In this document: positions 8,296 through 16,656 of the stretch, one piece after another
How the letters are laid out: every line of letters begins with the position of its first letter
Numbering within the stretch: the first letter of the stretch is position 1
Assembly: GCF_900101495.1 (NCBI RefSeq)
Contig: NZ_FMUS01000032.1
Location: 1 to 52,351 of the forward strand
Source of the DNA: Alkaliphilus peptidifermentans DSM 18978
Lineage (GTDB): Bacteria; Bacillota; Clostridia; Peptostreptococcales; Natronincolaceae
Direction: 5' to 3'
Length of the DNA stretch: 52,351 bases
Translations under genes and position numbers: made by a program
The notes under the pieces: generated by a model
Told to the model about the DNA's origin: nothing
Databases searched by the model: none
Seen by the model: only the letters and a program-made list of their open reading frames with translations

Positions 8296-9746
8296 TGGAG
8301 CTACAGGATAAAGATTTACTTTCCATTCAAGAGGTAAGACATATGATATCGAAGGCTAATGAAGCCCAGAAGAAATTTGCAGAATTTAGTCAAGAAGCTA
8401 TTAATAAAATTGTCTATGCTATGAAGGAAGCCTCCTATCGACAGGCAGAAATCCTTGGACAACTTGCCTCCGAAGAAACAGGCTTTGGTAAGTGGCAGGA
8501 TAAAAAAGCAAAAAATCAAATTGCCAGTGAGGGTGTATATAATCATATAAAAGACATGAAAACAATTGGAATCATCCGTGAGGATGGGGAAAAAAAGATT
8601 GTGGAAATAGGAACACCAGTTGGTACAATTGCTGCTTTAATTCCTTCAACCAATCCTACATCAACAGTAATATATAAAACATTAATTGCATTAAAGTCTG
8701 GGAATGCCATTGTTTTTAGTCCTCATCCAAGTGCTTTAAAGAGCATTATAAGAACAGTGGAAATCTTAGACAAGGCAGCTGTTGAGGCAGGGGCACCTGA
8801 GGGGCTAATCCATTGTATGACTAAGCCCACCATGGAGGGAACCAGTGAGCTTATGCAACACAAAGGTATAGATTTAATCTTAGCTACTGGAGGCTCAGCT
8901 ATGGTGAAGGCAGCCTATAGCTCAGGAAACCCAGCTCTGGGAGTTGGACCAGGCAATGTTCCTGCTTTTGTAGAAAGAAGTGCCAATATAAAAGAAGCAA
9001 TAGAAAAAATAGTTTTAAGCAAAACCTTTGATAATGGAACAGTTTGTGCATCAGAGCAGGCCATTGTAACAGAAAGGTGTATTGCAGAAAAAGTGAAGGA
9101 AGAAATAAAGAGTCAGGGTGGCTATTTCTTAACAGGAGATCATCTGGAAAAGGTAACAGCAATTATGGAGACTGTAACAGGTGGGATGAATCCTAAAATT
9201 GTAGGAAAATCTGCTTTAGATATTGCTGAAATGGCAGGAATTGAAATTCCCAAGGAGACGAAAATACTTCTTAGTGAAGAAAGAAATGTTGGCAAAAATA
9301 TACCTTTTTCAAAGGAAAAGCTTACTGCCCTCCTGGCATTTTATACAGTTGAAGACTGGCAAGAAGCTTGTGAGCTTTGTTACTCACTATTGGAGAATGG
9401 TGGATTAGGCCATACCTTGGCAATTCATTCTAAAAATGAGGCTATTATTAAAGAGTTTGCTTTGAAAAAACCAGTTTCTAGATTTTTAGTAAATACACCA
9501 TCAACTCAAGGAGCCATTGGTCTTAGTACAAATCTTGCACCATCCTTTACCTTAGGCTGTGGGGCCATCGGTGGAAGTGCTACATCGGATAACGTAGGAC
9601 CTATGCATTTGATCAATGTTCGAAGCATGGCATATGGAATAGATGAGGATAAAAAAACTGTAGAAAAAGAAGACCTAAGCAGTATAGATATTGATGCAAT
9701 TACACAATTGGTTATGGAAGGCTTAAAAAATAAATTAAATAATTAA
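8295..9746 (+). CDS. eutE: EutE, CoA-acylating acetaldehyde dehydrogenase
   Basis: Oxidises acetaldehyde to acetyl-CoA with NAD inside the microcompartment. The 483-residue ALDH-fold protein has the nucleotide-binding segment GTIAALIPSTNPTST, the GVGPGNVPAFV motif, and the catalytic cysteine in FDNGTVCASEQ. The first helix is a plausible encapsulation sequence. A GTG start overlaps the stop codon of the preceding shell gene by one base, implying translational coupling. Confidence 0.95.
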   Translation: MELQDKDLLSIQEVRHMISKANEAQKKFAEFSQEAINKIVYAMKEASYRQAEILGQLASEETGFGKWQDKKAKNQIASEGVYNHIKDMKTIGIIREDGEKKIVEIGTPVGTIAALIPSTNPTSTVIYKTLIALKSGNAIVFSPHPSALKSIIRTVEILDKAAVEAGAPEGLIHCMTKPTMEGTSELMQHKGIDLILATGGSAMVKAAYSSGNPALGVGPGNVPAFVERSANIKEAIEKIVLSKTFDNGTVCASEQAIVTERCIAEKVKEEIKSQGGYFLTGDHLEKVTAIMETVTGGMNPKIVGKSALDIAEMAGIEIPKETKILLSEERNVGKNIPFSKEKLTALLAFYTVEDWQEACELCYSLLENGGLGHTLAIHSKNEAIIKEFALKKPVSRFLVNTPSTQGAIGLSTNLAPSFTLGCGAIGGSATSDNVGPMHLINVRSMAYGIDEDKKTVEKEDLSSIDIDAITQLVMEGLKNKLNN

Positions 9747-9761
9747 AGGAGGAATTTTAAA

Positions 9762-10046
9762 ATGGCAACTTTAAACGCGTTAGGAATGATCGAAACAAAA
9801 GGATTAGTAGGTGCAATTGAGGCAGCAGATGCAATGGTGAAGGCTGCAAATGTAACATTATTGGGCAAAGAGATTGTTGGTGGTGGCCTGGTGACAGTTA
9901 TGGTAAGAGGAGATGTTGGGGCAGTCAAAGCTGCAACAGACGCAGGAGCAGCAGCTGCAGATAGAGTTGGAGAATTATTATCTGTACATGTTATTCCAAG
10001 ACCCCATAATGAAGTAGAAATTATCCTTCCAAAAATAAAAGAATAA
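9762..10046 (+). CDS. eutM: EutM, major BMC-H shell protein
   Basis: Canonical 94-residue hexameric shell protein: [20 protein letters not shown], pore loop with GGG ([14 protein letters not shown]) and the C-terminal [20 protein letters not shown] is strong, fitting the most abundant shell component. It is strikingly similar to the BMC-H at 33383-33658 in the second locus. A stable hairpin follows the stop codon. Confidence 0.95.
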   Translation: MATLNALGMIETKGLVGAIEAADAMVKAANVTLLGKEIVGGGLVTVMVRGDVGAVKAATDAGAAAADRVGELLSVHVIPRPHNEVEIILPKIKE

Positions 10047-10055
10047 ATACAAATA

Positions 10056-10083
10056 CCTCCTGGATCAAACTTGATCCGGGAGG
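10056..10083 (+). terminator. Intra-operon hairpin after eutM
   Basis: CCTCCTGGATCAA pairs with TTGATCCGGGAGG (one mismatch) around a 2-base loop, followed by CTTAATT rather than a clean U-run. It could be a partial terminator or an mRNA-stabilising end that keeps eutM transcript above that of downstream genes. Structure is seen; role is inferred. Confidence 0.5.
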
Positions 10084-10109
10084 CTTAATTGATAAAAGGG
10101 AGGGATCCT

Positions 10110-10880
10110 ATGAAGGTTTTGACAGAAGGGGAGCTTCGTTGGGAGTTTAAAAATAAGTTTCCGAAAACCTATACAATCAATTCAAGGATTTTAGTAACGC
10201 CTTCTGCAATGGAATACTTAAAGGAAAAGAAGATAGAATTGATACTTGAAAAAGAAGATGAACCAAGTGAGAATATAGCAGCAAGTGGCTCGATGGAAGG
10301 GAATAAAGAGGAGAAAAATCCTGTGGAGCTTAAATATAAGTGCTATCATAGTGGAGGACTTTTTGAAAGCAAGCCAGAGCATATGACACAGCTTTATGGA
10401 AATTTACTTGTCATCAAGGATAATCCCAGAATTCAACTAAGAGGGAAGCTGGATAGCTTTCAGGCTCAAATTTTAGAGCTGCAGGTATTTTTAGATAATT
10501 GTAATGAGAAGAAGATTTTAGAGGATTTAATGGAAGTTCTATCCTTTGTTAGAAACCTTTTAAGGGCAGAAGTATTGGAGGAACCCTTTGATAATTGCAA
10601 AATATTGGGCTTAGATGAAGGAGAATTGAGAAGGATGTCCCATAATCCAGAAAAGTTTTTTGGTGTAAGACATTTTTTGCCTGAGTACTCCATGGGGGTC
10701 ATATTAATAAAATTAAATTCCTTGAGAAGTGCTGCCAGAGAAATAGAGATTGTTGGAATAACTGCCTTTGTTGGAGGAAATGCATCGATAGAAAGACAAG
10801 ATATCATCCAAGCCCTCAACCGATTAAGCAGTTGTTTATATATTATGATGTGTCGATGGCAGGGTGGATACTATAACTAG
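10110..10880 (+). CDS. eutT: EutT, corrinoid adenosyltransferase
   Basis: ATP:cob(I)alamin adenosyltransferase that makes adenosylcobalamin for EutBC. The C-terminal half (about 90-256) has the helical adenosyltransferase character, with QLYGNLLVIKDNPRIQLRGK and LDSFQAQILELQ in place of the usual beta-Asp/helix region. The N-terminus carries a short module, ILVTPSAMEYLKEKKIELIL, that recurs in two other BMC accessory proteins here. The ATG at 10110 (RBS AAAGGGAGGG) is preferred over the TTG at 10089. Confidence 0.85.
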   Translation: MKVLTEGELRWEFKNKFPKTYTINSRILVTPSAMEYLKEKKIELILEKEDEPSENIAASGSMEGNKEEKNPVELKYKCYHSGGLFESKPEHMTQLYGNLLVIKDNPRIQLRGKLDSFQAQILELQVFLDNCNEKKILEDLMEVLSFVRNLLRAEVLEEPFDNCKILGLDEGELRRMSHNPEKFFGVRHFLPEYSMGVILIKLNSLRSAAREIEIVGITAFVGGNASIERQDIIQALNRLSSCLYIMMCRWQGGYYN

Positions 10881-10898
10881 GGGGTGTATCAATTACAA

Positions 10899-11537
10899 AT
10901 GAAGGAAGAACTAATTAAAGAAATAGTGGAAAAGGTCATAGATAACATTGTAGGATGCCAAGAATGTTCAATGGAAATTCCCCTAGAGGTTTCCGCCAGG
11001 CATGTCCATTTAAGCAAAGAACACATGGAATTTCTATTTGGCAGTCAGGATCAATTAAAGACTTTAAAAGAATTATCTCAGCCGGGACAGTTTGTATATG
11101 ATAAAAGAGTAACACTAATGGGTTCTAAAGGATTTATCAGTAATGTAGCAATTTTAGGACCTGCTAGAAGTGATACACAGGTGGAAATATCCTATACAGA
11201 TGCCAGAACCTTAGGGGTTAACCCTCCTATAAGGGAATCTGGTAATTTAGAAGGCACAGGAAGAATTATCATTGCTGCAGGTGGTAAAGCAGTCAATTTA
11301 AACCAAGGAGTTATTATAGCGAAGAGGCATATTCATATGACACCCAAGGATGCTGAGGATTTACAGGTGAAGGATGGACAGCAGGTGAAGGTAAGAATTA
11401 AGAGCAAACGCCCTGTTGTTTTAGAAGAAGTCTTAATAAGAGTCAGCGGAAAATACAGACTTAGTATGCATATTGATCATGATGAAGGTAATGCTGCTGC
11501 TTATCGGCCAGGAACTATAGGGGTAATTATAAAATAA
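10899..11537 (+). CDS. pduL: PduL-type phosphotransacylase (EutD role)
   Basis: Converts acetyl-CoA and phosphate to acetyl-phosphate, regenerating CoA inside the shell. Two PduL repeats are visible with the zinc-binding histidine motifs SARHVHLS and AKRHIHMT. The protein is 212 residues. The N-terminal helix KEELIKEIVEKVIDNIVG is a clear candidate encapsulation peptide. It replaces the unrelated EutD (Pta family) of enterobacteria. The ATG at 10899 gives the expected N-terminus; a GTG at 10884 is the alternative. Confidence 0.92.
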   Translation: MKEELIKEIVEKVIDNIVGCQECSMEIPLEVSARHVHLSKEHMEFLFGSQDQLKTLKELSQPGQFVYDKRVTLMGSKGFISNVAILGPARSDTQVEISYTDARTLGVNPPIRESGNLEGTGRIIIAAGGKAVNLNQGVIIAKRHIHMTPKDAEDLQVKDGQQVKVRIKSKRPVVLEEVLIRVSGKYRLSMHIDHDEGNAAAYRPGTIGVIIK

Positions 11538-11552
11538 CTGGAGGATTAAAAG

Positions 11553-12374
11553 ATGGATTTTACAAAGGTAGATCATATTGTTAGTCAGGTTGAAAAATCT
11601 ATTAATGAAACCTTTCCTTTTGATTCAAAGGGCGACCTGTTGGTGGGGGTTGATTTAGGAACAGCATATATTGTAGTTGTGGTATTAGATCAAAGCAGTA
11701 ATCCAATTGCCTGTGAAATGGAGTTTGCACAAGTGGTAAAGGATGGCTTAGTGGTGGATTATATAGGTGCTACACGGATTGTACGAAAGCTTAAAGAAAA
11801 GCTTGAAGCGAGACTACTACAATCCTTAAAAAGGGCTGCTATTGCTGTGCCTCCAGGGACTGGAGTAAAGGATAGTCAAACCCATCGTTATGTGGTGGAG
11901 GGGGCTGGATTAGAGGTAGTATCCATTTTGGATGAGCCTACTGCCGCAAATGCTGTCCTTAAAGTAAATAATGGAGTAATTGTCGATATTGGTGGAGGTA
12001 CCACCGGCTTATCTATTATAAAGAATAGAGAGGTAATCTATACTGCAGATGAAGCAACTGGAGGTACCCATCTTAGCTTAGTGCTGGCTGGCAACTATCG
12101 TGTAAAATTTGAAGATGCAGAAAAAATTAAAAAAGACCCTGAAAGAAAAAAGGAAGTATTAACTATTGTCAGACCTGTTATTCAAAAAATGTCAGCTATT
12201 ATTGCGGCACATATAGCTAACTATGATGTAGATGCAATCTATTTAGTGGGGGGAACCTGTTGTTTAGAAGGCTTTGAAGATGTAGTTGAAAAAGAGGTAG
12301 GTATAACAACACTTAAACCCTATAATCCTTTTTTGGTGACCCCCTTAGGCATTGCTATGAATTGTAGAGAATAG
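11553..12374 (+). CDS. eutJ: EutJ, Hsp70/actin-fold chaperone-like protein
   Basis: 273-residue ATPase-fold protein of ethanolamine operons, of unproven function (proposed chaperone or assembly factor). The phosphate-1 loop GVDLGTAYIVVVVLD, phosphate-2 loop VDIGGGTTGLSII, and adenosine motif LVGGTCCLEGFE identify the fold. The length is usual for EutJ. It sits 15 bp behind pduL. Confidence 0.9.
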   Translation: MDFTKVDHIVSQVEKSINETFPFDSKGDLLVGVDLGTAYIVVVVLDQSSNPIACEMEFAQVVKDGLVVDYIGATRIVRKLKEKLEARLLQSLKRAAIAVPPGTGVKDSQTHRYVVEGAGLEVVSILDEPTAANAVLKVNNGVIVDIGGGTTGLSIIKNREVIYTADEATGGTHLSLVLAGNYRVKFEDAEKIKKDPERKKEVLTIVRPVIQKMSAIIAAHIANYDVDAIYLVGGTCCLEGFEDVVEKEVGITTLKPYNPFLVTPLGIAMNCRE

Positions 12375-12385
12375 GGAGTGATTCA

Positions 12386-13093
12386 ATGGAGAAGGAAGCA
12401 TTGGTTGAAAAAATAACAGAAGAAGTGATGAAGCTGCTTCAAGGAAAAGAAACAATTAAAAAGCTTCAATCCACAAGAAAAGCACTGATACTATCCTATA
12501 AAGATGAAACCAGCAGGCAAAATATAACCCAATTAGAGACACTGGGTACTGAATGTCTATTTTTAGATGAATGTCATCAAGATGAAGTAAAGTATGTTGA
12601 TTTTATTCTTCTACCTAATCTATCATTGAACAGTTTAACCTATATGGCCATGGGGATTGAAGGGGATGAAATTTCAAAAAGAGCTATTCGAGGTATGTTG
12701 TATGGAAAGGATATTTTTGTTTTAAGTGAAGGTATAGAATACCGAAGCTTTCAGAGTACCAGTCATCCCCATTTCCATCAGATATATATGGATTATGAAG
12801 AGAAACTTAAAGGATACGGAGTAAAAATAGGGTCTTTAAATGAAATTCTAGCCCTCACCACTGGGCAGCTAAAACAGCCTAAGGAATCTATAAAACAAGA
12901 GGAAACAGAGGAGAAGGCTTTCATTAGCAATAAGCTTATTACCGAAATGGCTTTAAGGGAAATGTGCTGTAAAGAAAATAGTCAGCTTAGTATAGATGCA
13001 AAGGCAATTGTTACTCCAATGGCAAAGGATTATATAAGAATGAAGAAAATACAAATAGTCAGAGCTAGTACCCCATCCCAATTAAATTCATAG
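12386..13093 (+). CDS. BMC-associated Eut accessory protein (flavoprotein-like)
   Basis: 235-residue protein of the kind found in Gram-positive eut operons but not proteobacterial ones; its biochemical role is unknown. The N-terminal helix EKEALVEKITEEVMKLLQG looks like a microcompartment-targeting peptide. The middle has alternating hydrophobic strands and helices compatible with a flavodoxin-like fold. The C-terminus bears the module IVTPMAKDYIRMKKIQIV, also found in the EutT N-terminus and at the C-terminus of the protein at 33706. Its last eight residues and stop codon come from the 164-bp repeat element at 13066. Confidence 0.75.
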   Translation: MEKEALVEKITEEVMKLLQGKETIKKLQSTRKALILSYKDETSRQNITQLETLGTECLFLDECHQDEVKYVDFILLPNLSLNSLTYMAMGIEGDEISKRAIRGMLYGKDIFVLSEGIEYRSFQSTSHPHFHQIYMDYEEKLKGYGVKIGSLNEILALTTGQLKQPKESIKQEETEEKAFISNKLITEMALREMCCKENSQLSIDAKAIVTPMAKDYIRMKKIQIVRASTPSQLNS

Positions 13094-13229
13094 GCTCTCT
13101 CTGGTTAAATTTCCATATAGCATCGTTGTCGTCAATCGGAATACGTTAACGGTATTCCTCATTCCTCCCCCTTGCTCTATGAAAATTTTCCTCAGGAATA
13201 ACCCAAGTTTTAATTACGATGAGGTACTA
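13066..13229 (+). mobile_element. MITE-like element, copy A (TA-flanked, inverted-repeat ends)
   Basis: A roughly 164-bp non-coding element bounded by TA at both ends. Its termini are inverted repeats: GTACCCCATC at the left, GATGAGGTAC at the right, extending imperfectly through AATTAAA. Internally GGAATAC and GTATTCC form a further palindrome, as does AAAATTTTC. A copy of equal length lies in opposite orientation at 32372-32535, with roughly 85-90% identity by eye. It provides the 3' end of the preceding gene and stops about 20 bases before eutN, whose ribosome site lies just outside. TA duplication is known for IS630/Tc1-mariner-type insertions; no transposase is encoded. Confidence 0.8.
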
Positions 13230-13249
13230 GTGAGGAAGGAAGAATTAAA

Positions 13250-13519
13250 TTGATTATTGGTAAAGTAATCGGTAATGTGTGGGCCACTAGAAAGGATACA
13301 ACATTAAATGGACTAAAGCTTTTAGTGGTTGAAGCCATAGAATATGGCAGAAGTCAAAAGAATGAACCCTTTGTAGCAATAGACAGTGTAGGTGCCGGTA
13401 TAGGAGATAAAGTGTTGGTGGTAACGGGAAGTGCCGCAAGGAAAGCACTTCAAAGGGAGGACTCAGCAGTGGATGCTACAGTAGTAGGTATTATAGATGA
13501 AGTAGAAGCAGAGGTATAA
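13250..13519 (+). CDS. eutN: EutN, BMC-P pentameric vertex protein
   Basis: 89-residue EutN/CcmL family protein that caps the twelve vertices of the shell. The signature is clear: GKVIGNVWATRKDTTLNGLKL near the start, AIDSVGAGIGDKVLVVTGSAAR in the middle and VDATVVGIID at the end. The TTG start is supported by GGAAGGA eight bases upstream. The element at 13066-13229 separates it from the preceding gene. Confidence 0.95.
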   Translation: MIIGKVIGNVWATRKDTTLNGLKLLVVEAIEYGRSQKNEPFVAIDSVGAGIGDKVLVVTGSAARKALQREDSAVDATVVGIIDEVEAEV

Positions 13520-13545
13520 AATAACCGTTGGCAAGGGGAGGTAAG

Positions 13546-14892
13546 ATGAATATTTTAGAAAAAATATTTCAAGCTGGCGTTGTTGGTGCTGGTGGAGCCG
13601 GTTTTCCAACCCACATTAAATTTAATGGTGCAGCAGAGTATTTATTGGTTAATGGAGTAGAGTGCGAACCATTGCTGGAAACTGATAAATTTTTAATACG
13701 CCATAAGAGTCACGAAATTATAAAAACCGTGGAAATTTTAGCCCAACAACTTCAAGCAAAAAAAATTGTTGTTGGTATAAAGAAAAAAAATACTAGAGAA
13801 GTCAAAGCACTGGAGCAAGCAATTGAAGCCCTAAACTCTAGAGTAGTGCTTCATTTAACAGAAAATTTTTATCCCGCAGGAGATGAGCAAATATTAGTAT
13901 ATGAGCTGACCAACAGACAAATTCCACCGGGAGGAATCCCAAAGGATGTTGGTGTTGTGGTATGTAATGTAGGAACAGTGGTAAATGTTTACGAAGCCCT
14001 TAACGAAAAATCTGTTACCGATAAATTTGTTACCATACTGGGAGAAGTTAAAAATTCAACGATTCTTTATGCGCCCATTGGCACCTCAATTGGAGAGTGC
14101 GTTGAAATGGCAGGTGGAGCAACAATAGAGGATTATAACATTATTCTGGGGGGACCCATGATGGGTAGAATCATAGAAAAAGACCAATTAAATAAGGAAG
14201 TAGTGACAAAAACAACCGGGGCTGTAATTCTTCTTCCCCAGAACCATTCCATTTTCAAAAACAAACAACTAAGCTTAACACAAATGATTAATAGAAGTCG
14301 TTCTGCTTGTATCCAGTGTTCCCTTTGTACAGATGTATGTCCAAGAAACTTAATTGGCCATCCCCTACGACCCCATCGAATTATGAGAACCTTATCAACA
14401 GATAGACAGCAGTATGAAGTATTAACGGAAGCCCTTTTATGTTGTGAGTGTGGTGTCTGTGAGCTTTATGCTTGTCCTATGGGACTTTCACCAAGAACCA
14501 TTAATGGTGAAATTAAAAATCTTCTTCGAAAAGAAGGCGTTAAATACTTAAGCATACCTAGCCAAAATAAAGTTCATGAAATGCGGGAATATAGAAAAGT
14601 ACCAGCTGAAAGACTTATTGCAAGATTAGATCTCTCTCAATATTCAGCTACAATCAAAGAGGACTATATCTGTGTTGAGGCTAAAAGTGTGAAAATACCA
14701 TTAAAACAGCACATAGGAAAAACAGCAGCATCTATTGTTAAAGCTGGTGATGTAGTTGAAAAAGGACAATTGATTGCAAAGGTCAGGGAAGAAGATTTAG
14801 GAGCCAATATCCATGCCAGCATACAAGGTGTGATTAAAGAAGTAAGTGATTGTATATGGATAGCGGCTGAAGAAAAGGTGGTGACCCAATGA
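13546..14892 (+). CDS. pduS: PduS-like Fe-S/flavin (RnfC-type) reductase
   Basis: Electron-transfer protein of microcompartments, related to RnfC; PduS is known as a cobalamin reductase/flavoprotein. The N-terminal glycine-rich segment GVVGAGGAGFPTH, a central SLBB-type region and two 4Fe-4S motifs (CIQCSLCTDVCPR and CCECGVCELYACP) are present. The C-terminal part resembles a sandwich hybrid/biotinyl-like domain (VKAGDVVEKGQLIAKV). The ATG at 13546 has RBS AAGGGGAGG; the TTG at 13528 does not. Its stop overlaps pduT by four bases. Confidence 0.92.
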   Translation: MNILEKIFQAGVVGAGGAGFPTHIKFNGAAEYLLVNGVECEPLLETDKFLIRHKSHEIIKTVEILAQQLQAKKIVVGIKKKNTREVKALEQAIEALNSRVVLHLTENFYPAGDEQILVYELTNRQIPPGGIPKDVGVVVCNVGTVVNVYEALNEKSVTDKFVTILGEVKNSTILYAPIGTSIGECVEMAGGATIEDYNIILGGPMMGRIIEKDQLNKEVVTKTTGAVILLPQNHSIFKNKQLSLTQMINRSRSACIQCSLCTDVCPRNLIGHPLRPHRIMRTLSTDRQQYEVLTEALLCCECGVCELYACPMGLSPRTINGEIKNLLRKEGVKYLSIPSQNKVHEMREYRKVPAERLIARLDLSQYSATIKEDYICVEAKSVKIPLKQHIGKTAASIVKAGDVVEKGQLIAKVREEDLGANIHASIQGVIKEVSDCIWIAAEEKVVTQ

Positions 14893-15437
14893 TAAGAACC
14901 ATAGGAATGATAGAACTAAACAGCATTGCTAAGGGAATTGAAACAGCAGATACTATGATTAAGGCAGCAGATGTCCAGTTATTAAAGGCCCATTCTGTAT
15001 GTCCTGGTAAGTACATTATATTGATATGTGGAGATGTGGCAGCTGTTAAAGCAGCCATAAATACGGGAATAGAAGCTGGTAGGTCCTATGTTATTGATCA
15101 CCTGGTTCTACCAAGTATTCATCCTCAATTAATTGATGCAATCCATGCCACAAATGCTGTACAAGAAGTGAGTGCCATAGGAGTTCTGGAATTTTATAAT
15201 ATTGTTACAGCTATTGTAGCTGCCGATGCTGCAGCAAAGGCTGCTGCCATTACCCTCATTGAAGTCCGTTTAGGTCTATCTATAGGAGGTAAATCCTTTA
15301 TTACATTATGTGGAGATGTCAGTTCTGTTCAAGAAGCAGTGGAAGCTGCAGCAACCATTGGAAAAGAAAAAGGTATGCTGGTAGAAAAAACTGTCATTCC
15401 ATCACCACGAGAAGAGTTGTTTGAAAAGTTATTATAG
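14889..15437 (+). CDS. pduT: PduT-like BMC-T shell protein with Fe-S pore cysteine
   Basis: Tandem BMC-domain protein of 182 residues: repeat 1 (about 1-88; ELNSIAKGIETADTMIKAAD) and repeat 2 (about 95-182; AIVAADAAAKAAAITLIEV). The motif SVCPGKYIIL places a cysteine at the position that in PduT binds a 4Fe-4S cluster in the trimer pore. The ATGA overlap with pduS supports a PduS-PduT electron conduit that moves electrons across the shell and could help reactivate cobalamin or balance NADH. Confidence 0.93.
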   Translation: MIRTIGMIELNSIAKGIETADTMIKAADVQLLKAHSVCPGKYIILICGDVAAVKAAINTGIEAGRSYVIDHLVLPSIHPQLIDAIHATNAVQEVSAIGVLEFYNIVTAIVAADAAAKAAAITLIEVRLGLSIGGKSFITLCGDVSSVQEAVEAAATIGKEKGMLVEKTVIPSPREELFEKLL

Positions 15438-15493
15438 AAGAGAGTGGCTTAAATACAAAGAATTTATTAAATTCAAAGGAAGAGGTGTATTTA

Positions 15494-16597
15494 ATGAACA
15501 TTAACGAAATTATTGTTTACATTATGGTAGCCTTTATGGTACTAGGAGCTCTAGACAAAATCATAGGGAACAAATGTGGGTTAGGAGAAAAGTTCGATGA
15601 AGGTATTATTGCTATGGGTTCTTTAGCTGTTGCAATGGTGGGGGTTGTATCCTTGGCTCCAGTTCTGGCTACAATCCTAGAACCCATCGTTGTGCCGGCC
15701 TATACATTTTTAGGAGCAGATCCTTCCATGTTTGCAACTACATTATTGGCCAACGATATGGGTGGATATCCTCTAGCCATGCAGCTGGCTCAAAGTCATG
15801 AGGCAGGGCTATTTGCTGGATTAATATTAGGAGCCATGATGGGACCAACCATTGTGTTTACCATCCCGGTGGCCTTAGGTATTATAAAAAAAGAAGATCA
15901 TAAATATTTAGCTACAGGGGTTTTGGCAGGTATGATTACTATTCCAATTGGCTCCTTTGTTGGCGGAATAGTAGCTGGTTTTGACATTACAATGATTTTA
16001 CGTAATTTAGTACCAATTATTTTGGTATCTTTGTTACTTTCTCTTGGATTATGGAAAATACCCGATAAAATGATTAAAGGATTTACTATTTTCGGCAAGG
16101 GTGTTGTGGTGGTTATAACAATAGGATTAGCCGCTATTATTGTAGAAACCTTAACTGGAATTGTGATTATCCCAGGTATGGCTCCAGTAACAGAGGGTAT
16201 TGAAATCGTAGGAGAAATTGCTATTATGTTGGCTGGAGCATTCCCAATGGTTTATGTTGTAACCAAGGTATTTAATAAACCTCTGATGAAGATGGGAAAA
16301 CTATTAGGAATCGGAGATGTAGCAGCTGCAGGAATGGTCGCCACATTAGCCAATAATATTCCTATGTTTGGTTTAATGAAGGATATGGATCATCGTGGAA
16401 AGATAATCAATGTTGCCTTTGCAGTTAGCGCTTCCTTTGTTTTGGGAGATCACCTTGGATTTACTGCCGGTGTAAATCAAGATATGATTTTCCCAATGGT
16501 GGTAGGAAAAATAGTAGGTGGTATTACAGCTGTTATGATAGCCATGATTATTGCTAATAAAACTGCCTTGAAAGAAAACACAGCAAAGCAACACTAA
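15494..16597 (+). CDS. eutH: EutH, ethanolamine permease
   Basis: Membrane transporter for ethanolamine, 367 residues with about ten hydrophobic segments throughout. The N-terminus MNINEIIVYIMVAFMVLGALD and the segment DPSMFATTLLANDMGGYPLAMQLA are characteristic of EutH. The ATG at 15494 fits RBS AGGAAGAGG; the GTG at 15485 lies within it. It is the only integral membrane protein of the operon. Confidence 0.95.
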   Translation: MNINEIIVYIMVAFMVLGALDKIIGNKCGLGEKFDEGIIAMGSLAVAMVGVVSLAPVLATILEPIVVPAYTFLGADPSMFATTLLANDMGGYPLAMQLAQSHEAGLFAGLILGAMMGPTIVFTIPVALGIIKKEDHKYLATGVLAGMITIPIGSFVGGIVAGFDITMILRNLVPIILVSLLLSLGLWKIPDKMIKGFTIFGKGVVVVITIGLAAIIVETLTGIVIIPGMAPVTEGIEIVGEIAIMLAGAFPMVYVVTKVFNKPLMKMGKLLGIGDVAAAGMVATLANNIPMFGLMKDMDHRGKIINVAFAVSASFVLGDHLGFTAGVNQDMIFPMVVGKIVGGITAVMIAMIIANKTALKENTAKQH

Positions 16598-16656
16598 AAA
16601 CCATTCCTTCATCAGTGATAACTCTAAATAATATACTGGAAAAGGAAGGTGATGTC

